The notes below the pieces were generated by a model, which made no database searches, had not been told where the DNA came from, and saw nothing but the letters and a program-made list of their open reading frames with translations. A DNA stretch of 64,000 nt from Aplectana chamaeleonis. Taxonomy: Eukaryota; Nematoda; Chromadorea; Rhabditida; Cosmocercidae. The stretch lies in assembly GCA_029168955.1 (NCBI GenBank), contig JAPDOI010001422.1, positions 118,206 to 182,205 of the forward strand. The letters are read 5' to 3'. Both the position numbers and the translations under genes were made by a program. Of the stretch, positions 54,400 through 64,000 are shown piece by piece (position 1 is the first letter of the stretch; each line of letters starts with the position of its first letter).

Positions 54400-55494
54400 A
54401 TAACACTCATATATGCCATATTATGCTCTACCACTACGAGAAAGGATGGATTGCAGCCCAGTCATTTCGCGATCTCAACGAACTTTGTGGCGAAGGAACA
54501 ATTACTGATAGTGCGGTACGGAAGTGGTTTATTCGCTCTAAATCAGGTGAAATTAGTTTGGAGGATAAGGAAGGAAGAGGTCGGCCATCGGATTTTAATG
54601 GAAAAGCACTTCTGGCAGCCGTGGAAGAGGACGAAAGCCTGAAAAGGCAAATGCAGGCTGAGTACTTTAATGTCAATTAATCAACAATCGTTCGACGCCT
54701 GATGGTGCCAGGAAAGCCATGGAAATTGGCTGGATGGGTGCCCTACAAGCTCTCCGACAACAACAAAGCTGACCGCGTTCAAATTTTCACCGATTTAGTG
54801 CAGCGAAACGAACAAACAATATTTTTGAAGAATCTTGTCACTAGGGATGATTCATGGCATCTCTTCAAAAACGTTTAAACAAAGGAAATCTGCGTTTTGC
54901 CAGGTGTTTCCCCTAAAGGAATACCAAAAGACGTGCACAGTAAGAAGGCACTGTGTTGTACGTGGCGGGACAGAAGCGGAATCATTGATTCGGAAATCAT
55001 TTCAACTGGCATTTGTTATTGATTTAACGACTCAGATGGAAGTCAACAACAGAGAATCCCTGACAGAATTGGCAGGCGGCAATTCAACATGAACAGCGAC
55101 GTCTATATGGTTCAGCTTGATCGCCATAACGCTGCAACCGAGGCGAAAAGACCGCTCAAAAAACCACATTGTGTTCCATCATGATAACGCCCGTCCACAT
55201 GTTGGGAGCCGTGTAATCAGATCCATCGCCAAAAAGGGATGGGATCTGCTCCCGCATTCGCCATACTCACCGACAGAAGCGCCAACGGACTATAATGTGT
55301 TTACCTCTTTGAAAACTGGCAAGCAAATGAAGTCTTGAACGACTTGAATGACTTTGTGGCTGATGTCAAAGCGTTAGGTGCCTCCAAGAATCGTGACTTC
55401 TTATACGTGGAATCGACCGACTATCCAAGCAAATGGAAAGCAGTTCTTGAAGTGGATGGTGACTCTCGAATGATCCATTTAAACATGTTTTGAT
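54400..55494 (+). pseudogene. Mariner transposase, D,D34D, broken
   Basis: The N-terminus has helix-turn-helix features: HIMLYHYEKGWIAAQSFRDL, then TITDSAVRKWF and GRGRPSDFNG. The catalytic core follows: VTRDDSWHLF (first aspartate), FHHDNARPHVG (second) and PTDYNVF (third), with exactly 34 residues between the second and third. The family is the cut-and-paste mariner transposase. At least three in-frame stops (the first at 54678) and frameshifts near 55120 and 55330 break it. It is a different lineage from the mariners at 20.4 and 60 kb. No terminal repeats were found. Confidence 0.88.
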
Positions 55495-56511
55495 TAAATA
55501 TTGTTTTTTGTTTTTGTTGAATAGAATAATTTCCAAAAAGTTCCATGACTATATATTAATGATTAAAAAAACCTTTCAGTTCTGCAGATCGTCTTTATTT
55601 CAGACTATTCGTCCCACTTCTAGTCTTGGACACATCGATAGGTGCAATCGACGTGATCTCTGGGACAACGCCACCAAATTAGAGTCTGTTCTCTAATTCA
55701 GATACCACAGCTGTCTTCTTCGTACCTCCCCTTCTTGTACTTGTTTTTCGAGCGAGTAAATTTGTACTGTTTTTCCTTCTTTTTCATTAAGAGTCAGCGA
55801 GCATGATGAGAAAAGGCAGAAAACATTGTTTTTTGGAGATAAAAAATAGTTTAATGGTCAATAACCAATAAGGAAAAGAAACAGTCAATAAACACACTCA
55901 CAGCGTCACCTTTTCCAATTTTGAAATTCCGCAAAAAAACAGCAAATCGAAGAGGAAGAAGCGTTCTTTAAGAGGAGTTATCGATACAAGGTGAAAGTAG
56001 TTTGAATTGCAGCGTAAAGTCAATGTAGAGGTTGTTCTTTGATTCGCTTTTATTATGCCGAGAAGGTTGAAAAAACAGAGACGCAGACTGTGGGGAGAAC
56101 ATACACCCTGTAAGCCCTACTCATACTATGGAAAAATACATTGACTCTCTTGTCCTTATCTTTACAGTCCTCAGTTGCAAACAACCAACTCTCACAGCAC
56201 GTAGCTCAGAGATAATCGTGTTGTACGAAGAGTGACAGTGCCAGGACCCTTGACTGTGGATCGACACGGTTGCTTTCGAGCTGCAACAATAAGCGGCGTT
56301 ATCAGCAACTACGAACAGAAAATTTTCGAGAGATGAAGCGCAAACAACTCATTATAGGGCCAGGATCAGAGTCACGCCGCTGAAAAGCTCGACAGCATGC
56401 GTGTAGAGTATCAATCATGCAGCGCTGTACAATCGATCCATCTCCCTGTGCGCTTTCTGCCGCATATTTCAGCGACGAAACTCTAATCAGCCCCTAAAGC
56501 TTCTTTCATAT
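55495..56511. other. Gene-free interval
   Basis: TTCCAAAAAGTTCCATGACT at about 55531 may be the decayed 3' end of the mariner. Nothing else recognised. Confidence 0.35.
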
Positions 56512-56711
56512 AGTGAAGTCCACCAAGAGTGTCTCATTTACTTATCAATGAGAAGCGGTCGATTGGAGATTAATGAACACGAAACTAATTGCAGCACAAC
56601 CCCCCCCGCTCAATCCGTATCGAGCGTGCCGGTATGGGATTCATGCACATTGATCCCCAGCAGACCGCTTCTTATTGATAAGTAAAGGAGACACTCTTGG
56701 TGGACTCCACT
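56512..56711. repeat. 49-bp inverted repeat (foldback)
   Basis: The left arm (56512-56560) starts AGTGAAGTCCACCAAGAGTG. The right arm (56663-56711) is its complement with about three mismatches. The spacer is about 100 bases with an eight-base C run. Confidence 0.8.
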
Positions 56712-56727
56712 GTAGTTTGCCGGCCAA

Positions 56728-56826
56728 CGTCGGACGAGTCGTTATCAAATTTGATAAGTTAAGATGGATAAGATGGTGAGGATAGGGTAGATAGATTTTA
56801 TACATTCGATAACGAGTCCTCCGACG
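56728..56826. repeat. Repeat N with its own inverted pair
   Basis: AACGTCGGACGAGTCGTTATC and GATAACGAGTCCTCCGACGTT flank about 60 bases. The same material occurs at 8685-8775 (inverted) and 10066-10110. Confidence 0.65.
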
Positions 56827-57206
56827 TTTGTCGGGCAAGTGTGGAAGGGGCTTAAGGCACGACCGCTCTCGCATAAGCAATTGCGGTTGTGTTGTAGCAA
56901 AGAGTTGTATGCATAGTACTCTCTAAGGATCCGCTCCACTTCTGCACAGCAGTTGGCGTTCTTTTCAAACCCTTTGCTTTGTTTCGTTGCTTCTCCTCCG
57001 TTTGAGCTGATGTCCTGAAATGTTATCTCCTTCTGCGACTTCTACGCACAATCTGGCATTTTTTCTCATTGGTTTTCATCAACTTCTGTTTCAATGACAA
57101 TGTGGAAAATTTCATATTTCCCCCGACTGTCGGAGGAATATGCACAATGCTATTAAAGGCGGCAATGCAACCCAACTGCGCAGAGAATAATACGGATGAA
57201 AATCAC

Positions 57207-57341
57207 CTCGCAATAGCTAAATGTCATGTCCGGTCCACTATTTAGTGCCAGAGGAGTAACCAATAAGCTGCGCTTCTCCAGGACACCTACCATAATAAGC
57301 ATCAGAACAATAACCAAAACCAATAGTAACCAAGCACCGAA
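57207..57341 (-). CDS. Exon-like block with a TM segment
   Basis: On the minus strand a 135-base phase 0-0 block runs from acceptor TATGGTCAG to donor GTGATT. It encodes FGAWLLLVLVIVLMLIMVG followed by EKRSLLVTPLALNSG, a membrane segment and a basic turn. It recalls the small multi-pass proteins common in nematodes, but no family can be named. After a possible 40-base intron another 49 codons stay open to a TAA. No matching upstream exon was identified. Confidence 0.4.
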
Positions 57342-58344
57342 CTGACCATACAAATATTATGCTCCAACAACAAGAAATATCGCTACGTTCAAGCGGAGCA
57401 ATGAAACCATGGAAATAGAGTTTGCGCAAAAACTTTAGTCTGATGAATGGACGGGGCTGTGACGGTAGATCACCCCGCGCGAATCAAAACTCCATTTTCC
57501 AGTGAGGCCGCCAACCCCGCACGAGAAGCCGCCTGGTTCATGCGTCAGACTAATTCGAAAACGGAAACCATACATGACGGGCAAAAAGAAGAGTTTCAAT
57601 TACACGAAGCACGATGAAATCCTGCTTCGGATCGATTCATTTGTCGAGTAATCAAGAGCTGCGATGGATCGTGCCTACAACGAACCAGAAAAGTCAATGC
57701 TTCTCAATTCCGACGCCTCCGCGTCCTCGCACCTTTAGTTTATCAATGGGGCGCGTTGTTAAAAGCCATCAAATTTTTTTTGAACGGTTATTTTTGAGTG
57801 ATCGACGTGTGTATTTCAGCCGCAAGAGAGGTGGGGAAACGGGGATGAGCAGAGGCGGCTCGATAGGACGGAAGGGGATTAGGCTTCCGTGAGGTGGGCC
57901 GATAAGCTGTAGCCACTCCCAGGTCGTTGCGCCATATGCGCAGTGCATTGCGCACTCAGGTGGAAAAATCATTCCGATGTGTCTGGGTCTGGAGTGCACC
58001 GTCAAAGCCTAGTCCGTCCTGTCCATTACGTGTCCGTCCCGGAGTGAATACTTGTGCAATTACATTTGTAATTAAGGTGAAAAATCCCCCCCCATGTTGT
58101 GGCCGGACAGCGCCTTCCGCAGGTGCGGAAGGTGTTTTCCGTGGACCCGCATGATCAGTTTGCTTTCTCAGCTAACATATTAGGGACGACGCTGGATTAG
58201 AAGGGACAGGAGAGGACGGCATGCAAGGATCACGAGGGACAGGAGAGGACGGCGCACTGGCCTCATGGGCGCTGGCCGACTATTACAGAGACCTTAGCAA
58301 CGCGCGTAATGGTGGACGCGACACACGAAGTTGGACCCAACACA
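57342..58344. other. Gene-free interval with small repeats
   Basis: CCTTCCGCAGGTGCGGAAGG at 58113-58132 is a perfect hairpin. GGGACAGGAGAGGACGGC occurs twice at 58204-58252. No gene is recognised. Confidence 0.4.
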
Positions 58345-58860
58345 CTCTTGTTTATTTATTTATTTATCACTCACTCTGGATCACAACGGCACAGTGTTGA
58401 GCGTGCCTTTCTTGCCGAAAGAGGTCTGCATTCCTCTCTGCTCGTCTCCTTCAACAAGTGTAGTCCGGCTTCTGACGTCTGTCCGGTTTTCTGGGTTTCT
58501 GTATCTCGCAATGTCGTCCATCCGGCGGGTTCGCGGTGCTTCCTTCCTGCATCCGTTTGCTTGTTGGGTGTCCAACCAGTTGCTGTTTTGTTCGTCTGCT
58601 CGCTCGCTAGCCCCCTTTTGCATTCATCCATTTCTTCTGTGCGCAGCGCGGAGTAAATCTAATCCTTCGAGCCAGTTTCTTCTTCCAAATAATCTTTGCT
58701 CTGACTCATCCACAAGTCGGGCACCAAAACATTGCACTGTTCTAGACGGCGCTGGGCTGATTGAACATGTAAACTACATCTTTTTGTCCAGACCCAGGTT
58801 TCACATCCATATAGCACTGCCGGTGAGGATACAAGTGTTAACAAGCTTCCTTTTCAATGC
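58345..58860 (-). pseudogene. LINE 3' fragment with tail
   Basis: On the minus strand, 58844-58659 reads SPAVLYGCETWVWTK, the post-RT motif of RTE-type LINEs. The frame then drifts through decayed sequence. The fragment ends in GAGTGAGTGATAAATAAATAAATA (minus strand, 58346-58375), a typical short-repeat tail. The 5' part is missing. Confidence 0.65.
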
Positions 58861-59375
58861 GATCGCGACGCCTTGAGATTGCAGGAAAATACGATATTTG
58901 AAGAAGATTAGCTTAACGTAACGCGTAATTGAGACCACAACAATAAACATGGGAGTTAGACCCACCACTCTTTCGGCTGCATAACACTGTGACCATCTTT
59001 GTTATTTTTGCCACGATTGATCTCACTCGTGGCGAGACAGGTAATATTAGACGGCGAACTTGTTCTTTTCCAACAAGAAAGGTCTGGGAATGGTGCTCTT
59101 TGTGGTGCACATAGATAAGAGGCTACAATGTACACCTCACATTCAATATGAGAAACGAGAAACGGATTTCATCGTGAATGCTGCCTCCAACAGTCAAACT
59201 AGGTCAAAACGTAGAGGACTTTCTATTTTCAGTTCGCTATCGCCGCCGAGTGGGCCATACCTGTGTCGGTAATCTTTCAACAGACCACGCCTGAGCCATT
59301 CAGATCGTGTTGTAAATCTAAATGCGAAAGGGAAACCTTCTACAAAACGGTAATCCATTCGTAGTCACCTTCAGC
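58861..59375. other. Gene-free interval with a MITE end
   Basis: ATCGTGAATGCTGCCTCCAA at 59171-59190 is a lone MITE right end. Nothing else recognised. Confidence 0.35.
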
Positions 59376-59621
59376 ATGTATGAATTGTCTCAGTTTTTAA
59401 CTGTGAAAGAGTTGCGAAATGTATCAGTTGCAGATCAAGAAATGCGCTTGGGGCTGAGATTCACACCTCTGCCAACCAGCTCGACTACTTTTCTCAGCGC
59501 TACGACAGCAGTGGTCGTAGACGTTCCTTTCTCAGTGTTCAGTACGCTTTTTAATTATACATGCGTAATTATAGGCATCATACAGTGTGTGCTTGGTTTT
59601 ACGGGTTTTATTTGCTACAGG
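59376..59621 (+). CDS. Exon-like block, membrane-protein character
   Basis: The acceptor is GTCACCTTCAG and a possible donor is GTGATC at 59622. The frame is open for 82 codons, beginning with MYELSQF and containing TSSTTFLSATTAVVVDVPF and a transmembrane run (CVIIGIIQCVLGFTGFICY). The spacing of T, F, P and the following hydrophobic run is loosely like part of a sterol-sensing domain of patched-related proteins. I give that little weight. It could also continue the chemoreceptor into TM5. Confidence 0.33.
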
Positions 59622-59696
59622 GTGATCAATAAACATCATAACAGAATTTTCTTCTGTGCTCTGCAGGAGCTATCAAGCGAACAAAGGCCACGAAGC

Positions 59697-59830
59697 TATC
59701 TATGGAAACGGCAGGTTTGTGTCAGAACAAAGGCGCCATCTTGATGGAAAACTGTCAGAGCAGCCATAAGCAACATACCCTCCGCCGGAGATGGTGTTCA
59801 GCTAGTTCAGCAGAAGCGAGGGGGACAGAG
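59697..59830 (+). repeat. Direct repeat M, copy 1
   Basis: It shares GCAACATAC.CTCCGCCGGA and TTCAGCTAGTTCAGCAGAAG with 62776-62890. A mariner-derived block inserted just after it at 59994. The nature of the repeat is unknown. Confidence 0.55.
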
Positions 59831-60419
59831 AAACTGACTCCAGTCTTCCTAGATGACTCCATGAGTCTTTATCAACCAAATTCGAACTGGACTCGCATCG
59901 TAAAACACTTCAGAAATATGGACAGATAAACGGAATTAGGGAGGAGAATCGTCAAAGCAGAAAGTCCCTCTGTCTCACGATAACAGATGAAACTATTAGG
60001 TTGATGCAAAAAGTTCCGGGCTTTTTCGACATCGAATAAAAAACATTTATTTCGAAAACAAACCAGCTGCTGCAGATTTCCATCACATCAGGGATCCTTC
60101 GCCACCGACTGGGCGGACCATGATTCCCGGGACGTAGAACTCAGGCTGTTTTGACTCAAAGTAATCTTCTTCTGAGTTCATTTTTGACCTCGTCGTCGAT
60201 TGGTGAACTGTTTTCTGTCCATCAGGAAGTGCTGCATCAGGCGAAACCAGATGGTGGTCGAAAAAGAGCAAGATCTGGAGCTATATGGAGGGTGAGGAAG
60301 AACTTTCCAGCCCAGGTTAGTCGTCCTGAGATGAACACTGATCGCCTTCTTCCGGACAATGTTACGGCCACACGTATGATTCATCACTGCTCAGAAGAGA
60401 TCACCGCGTCGAACATAAG

Positions 60420-60478
60420 TGGCACGCACGCAAGCGAGGAGGTGGCGATCCCATCACTACCTGTCCGCTTGCGTGCGC
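60420..60478. repeat. Short hairpin at the mariner junction
   Basis: GCACGCACGCAAGCG is mirrored by CGCTTGCGTGCGC about 30 bases on. It lies exactly between the left mariner half and foldback FB2. Confidence 0.6.
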
Positions 60479-60516
60479 ATACGATGCTGCTTCGACGCAT
60501 CGACCGGTGATCGACG

Positions 60517-60806
60517 ATATACTCTGTCTATCTTGAATTGCACAAAACACGGTCCGCCATTGGTCTTCTCTGGTGGCCCGCTAAGTACCGTAGTGTACGT
60601 CCGACGACGTTCTCAGCGGGCGGGTGGCCGGGTGGAGTGGCCAGTGACTGCATTGACGAAGATCGATTGCTCTGGTGCACACCGGGTGCACACCCGGGTC
60701 TGCCAGTACGCGTCGTGGATCGTACACTACGGTACTAGGCGGGCCCGAATTAGAGGACTACTGGCGGACCGTGTTTGTGCATTCAGGTCGACTATAAACA
60801 GGTATA
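60517..60806. mobile_element. GC-rich foldback FB2, copy 2
   Basis: The left end is ATATACTCTGTCTATCTT and the right end GACTATAAACAGGTATAT. The arms share TACCGTAGTGTACGTCC and its mirror. It is of the same family as 31768-32080 and is inserted between the two mariner halves. Confidence 0.7.
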
Positions 60807-61150
60807 TATCGTATAACCGGCAGAAACTGCTGGACCTGCAGACTTGGAAGTTATATTTGCACCATCCATATAGCCCTGTTGGAGTTTTCCTCTCTTCCGA
60901 CCACCATCTGTTCCGCTCGATGCAGCAGTTCACTAACAATGGCAGTGAAAATGGCCTTAGAAGCATTTCTCCGCTCGACTCAAAACATACAGAGTTCTAC
61001 GCATAGGAGATTCGTGATCTGCCCGATCGATGGCGAAGGATCCTTGAATGTGATGAGAATCATTTTGCTGGGTGAGCCTTGTTTGTTTTTGAAATGTATG
61101 TTTTTTTAGTTGAAGTCGTTAAAAGTCCAGGCTTTTGCATCAAACTGATG

Positions 61151-62775
61151 TATATTGCTGCTTTTTGTCATTCATCATTCATAAGGTTCGTTACAGCCGC
61201 GCTTTTGTTCCGGAGGGAATAGATCATCAATTTCTGCCTCAGGAGTACATAAATGGAAGAATCGTCAATCTCTGGATGGAGATGGGGGCTGACGGCAACT
61301 GCTATGACAGCTTTCTTATAAAAAGTCGAGCGGTTTTTGAGAAAACACAATGGTAGAATAGGAGAAACAGCAACTCTGCTCCCAAGATTGCGAGAATAGC
61401 TGCAACGCGGTTTCCTAGAGATAGGATGCAGAAAATATCTGCCTCAGAAGCCGCGTTCACTTCTACAAAGCTGAAACTTTTCAGTGTCCAAATATACCAA
61501 TGCCCTCGTCAGCCAGCATTGATGCCCTCAGTCTTGTAGAGATGTCAGGCCATACAGAATTTGGATCTTAGCTATACCGGACGCATTCGTGGGAGACAGT
61601 CAAATCAACATAATGTACGAAACCACCATAAGGAAAAGAAGTAAAAGCCAAGAAGAGTTCAGTTAATAGAGAGAAGCGCTCTATAAGGAGACTACAGATA
61701 AAAGGCAAAAAATAAGAAATAGGCAAGCGACTATCAGTTATATATCTGCAGTGATATGAGGTCTTTAGAGTACACTTGTGTTGTGTTGTAGCCATTTCCA
61801 CTCAGAATGCGCCCAACCCTCAAGTCCGCTCCTCTGACCTCCTCCTTCAAACTTTCTCTTTACCCTAAATAGGTTGCGAGCTACATTGACCTTTATATAC
61901 TCTGGGTGACAACTTCTATAAAACCGCAATACATTTCTGAACGCATATTTCTGTACCAGTTTAACTCTATTCTCCCTCCCACCAATTCAATATATTGTTT
62001 TGAGAAACGCGACAAACCTTATTTTATGTATTAGGATCCTAAGAATTCAATCTCTGTAAAGTTTCTTACAATTTTTCTAGGAAGGAGCCAGTTATTAATA
62101 CGTTGTCGATGTATCGCTTTTATGATGCAATTGCTGTCGACAGCAGCAACCTTCGCTCAATGTTTCCAATATAGCCGTGCCATGGCAAGCAGTGGCGCAA
62201 TCCTTCATCCCATAACCAGCTCACGATATTGCTTTTACAACTTCTTGTTGAGCTGGAATATTATGCGTTGTACCGTTGCCTCCAGTATGTCGTGCAGCTC
62301 ACTTTCTTCCAAACCTAACGTAAACCTCTCTCTTCTGTATTGCTTCCAAATAGATATTGGAGCACTCATTGCATCAAAAGTATTCACATTGGTGAGTGAA
62401 GATGTAGGAGATCTGAGGTGAAAATAGCTGAGTTTAACAACACGTGTGCTCTAAAGACCACATACTACTGCAGATGGCATTTTGATGGTATTGCCTTCAG
62501 ATGGAAAGGTTGGATTGCATACTGGAAAGGAAGTTGTTTGAACGGCTTTCTTGGATATTTCTGGCAGCGCTTGTGCAACAACAGAAGATCTTTATTAACA
62601 AACGAAATCAACGCCTTAAAACACTTGAACGGCTTCAGCGACTGAGAGGAGGTGCCATTGCTCCCAACGCCATCATCAAGCGGCAGCGGAAGGAATCGTC
62701 TTCGTTTGTTTTCGGGCATATTTAAGAAGAAGGCCTGATCGTCTGATTCAAACTACGCTCCTGAGGAAGCTTCCG
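61151..62775. other. Unresolved interval
   Basis: A frame at 61186-61356 (start VRYSRAFVPEGIDHQF) looks protein-like but has no domain. A motif with CTCTAAAGACC and ACTGCAG occurs inverted at about 61755 and direct at about 62450, so part of this stretch is duplicated. No element ends were found. Confidence 0.3.
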
Positions 62776-62890
62776 AGTCTTGTATGGAAACGACCGCCTG
62801 ATGGACTCAGGCGAAAGATTTATTTCGAGCAACATACATCCGCCGGAGATGATGTTCAGCTAGTTCAGCAGAAGCGAAGGAGGATTTGGA
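62776..62890 (+). repeat. Direct repeat M, copy 2
   Basis: Counterpart of 59697-59830, about 3.08 kb downstream in the same orientation. Confidence 0.55.
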
Positions 62891-63180
62891 AATCACTCAC
62901 TTTGAAAGCAATTCAGGTGCGATATTGTACACATCGTAGGAAGCGGAATAGCGACCCGTGGATGGATTATGTTCCAGGATTGTGGCTGAGGACCGTGACA
63001 AATGGACACGGCATTCCCTTCAGGACAGCTCTTTACCTCGGTGAGAAGATGCGGAATGACAAATATGGAGAAAGCCAACTGATTAGGTAAAAAAAAAAAG
63101 TAAGCCATTGTCTTACCTGAATGAAGACGTGGCACAGAGTGAACCGTGTCGTTAGAGCCTCACCTCTTCCTCGATATCAG

Positions 63181-63360
63181 TCCACCTCCAAATCTAGAAG
63201 CCTTGCTCCGCTCTCTCAAGGCCTTACAAAGGAAGGTGTGGAACAGTTTTTTCAAATAGAATGCGAAGGTTGTGGATGGCGTGTATCACCAAGAGCAGTG
63301 AAAACTCTTCACAAACGCACCGTGGGCGTTGTGTTGTATCATGCATCCTATCGAATGTAG
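63181..63360 (+). CDS. Exon-like block with CxxC motif
   Basis: After the acceptor TCGATATCAG, one frame runs 59 codons to a TAG: SLAPLSQGLTKEGVEQFF, then ECEGCGWRVSPRAV, then VVLYHASYRM. A CxxC pair suggests half of a zinc site. A competing frame in phase with a GTAAAA donor at 63089 reads PPPNLEALLRSLKALQRK and stops earlier. I cannot decide between them. Confidence 0.3.
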   Translation, partial: STSKSRSLAPLSQGLTKEGVEQFFQIECEGCGWRVSPRAVKTLHKRTVGVVLYHASYRM

Positions 63361-63554
63361 CTCTCGGCATAGAACTTTGAGGCATGCTTTGAGAATATAC
63401 CTCGATTGATCAGTTACAAAACTTTCTGCACATGCTAAACAAAGTAGTGGGTAGAAAAAGTTCAATGCACGGTGCGAGTTGGATGAGCAGACGTATCTAG
63501 CTCATTGATTAGTGCACAGAAAGCATTGAAAATGGGATGCAAAAATCTGCCCGG
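63361..63554. other. Short gap
   Basis: Nothing recognised. Confidence 0.3.
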
Positions 63555-63790
63555 TGTGTCCCGCCGACACTTTCCCAACACCCATGACACCAGCCCGGTC
63601 GATACGTATAAACAACATGGTGAGGTGAAGCTGGAGAAAAATCACCCGTTGTATCTCACCGGATAATCACCCCCAACACCTATCAACACCCACCCGGTCG
63701 ATACGTAGGGTTAAAATGATGGGGTGAGGTTGAGAAAATCACCCGGTGTATCCGGAGCGGTCGATATCTATGCAATACGTGGATGAGAAG
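63555..63790 (+). repeat. Tandem repeat, about 100-bp units, 2-3 copies
   Basis: Units share CCCGGTCGATACGTA, GGTGAGGT and AAAATCACCCG. The third copy is partial and diverged. No coding. Confidence 0.65.
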
Positions 63791-63889
63791 AAAAACGCCG
63801 GGTAGGCGGACCGATGATAAAGCTGTGCGTATCATTAGAAAGCTATCGACACCGCTATCACCATTTCTTCACTACTCAAAAAATGGAAA

Positions 63890-63922
63890 GGTATGTTACT
63901 TGATGCTATCAAGTAACATACC
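63890..63922. repeat. Perfect 15-bp hairpin
   Basis: GGTATGTTACTTGAT, loop GCT, then the exact complement. It is too short for a foldback element, and no T-run follows that would suggest a terminator. Confidence 0.7.
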
Positions 63923-64000
63923 ACTGTGTTGGAGTGAGTTGCAGACATATTGATTGCTACCGTTTTCTATCCAACTGATATCAGGTTCGATGATAACACT

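Larger units (their letters stand above)
59994..61150. mobile_element. Two mariner 3' halves, inverted, outward facing
   Basis: The left half is 59996 to about 60400, minus strand. It begins TTAGGTTGATGCAAAAAGTT and reads back through SKQPEFYVPG and DHHLVSP to LGWKVLPHPPYS. The right half is about 60815-61148, plus strand, with HHPYSP, SDHHLFRSMQQF and KHTEFYA. It ends in CTTTTGCATCAAACTGA, the mirrored terminus. TA precedes the left end. Each half holds only the C-terminal third of a transposase, with breaks. Confidence 0.72.

Overview
The window reads as a repeat-choked stretch of a nematode chromosome. A strongylid such as a hookworm is my guess, not a proof. The reasons are short exons with nematode-type acceptors (TTTTCAG, TTTTAG), pieces of a nematode-style 7TM chemoreceptor, and a mix of RTE-like and CR1-like LINE fragments, mariner fragments, hAT-like elements and many short foldback (MITE) families. 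Nothing looks bacterial: no operons, rRNA, CRISPR array or phage genes.

0-10 kb holds a dispersed repeat (525-870, second copy at 19.5 kb), nested TTAA-flanked MITEs, the 3' end of a LINE, a mariner scrap and two hAT-like elements with 8-bp target duplications (6485-6937 and 7162-8090). The first of these has a matching empty site inside the window. 10.7-13.9 kb is an essentially full-length RTE-like LINE between perfect 12-bp target duplications, with its reading frame broken several times. 14-25 kb is mostly foldback elements, plus a mariner transposase pseudogene interrupted by a GC-rich element at 20.4-21.8 kb. 26-29 kb has three tRNA-derived SINE-like units, a CR1-like reverse transcriptase scrap and a minus-strand LINE 3' end. 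30-38 kb has more MITEs, a 160-bp GC-rich repeat family, a degenerate 42-bp minisatellite and the second copy of a roughly 1-kb non-coding repeat with long inverted ends.

The clearest host gene is a partial chemoreceptor on the plus strand at 38.85-51.03 kb. Five exons join with consistent phases at every junction and carry TM1 to TM5. Its second intron is about 9.6 kb and is packed with a third hAT-like element, a CR1 remnant, three TTAA MITEs and several foldbacks. Exons for TM6 and TM7 were not found. Other exon-like blocks without a family name lie at 51.87-53.63 kb (plus), 57.2-57.3 kb (minus), 59.4-59.6 kb (plus) and 63.2-63.4 kb (plus).

The right end has a broken mariner transposase (54.4-55.5 kb), a LINE 3' end (58.4-58.9 kb), an inverted pair of mariner 3' halves around another foldback (60.0-61.15 kb) and a short tandem array (63.55-63.79 kb). 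The window is best understood as one or a few host genes diluted by layers of mobile DNA, with many insertions nested inside others. Family names come from motif recognition by eye, and no database search was possible.
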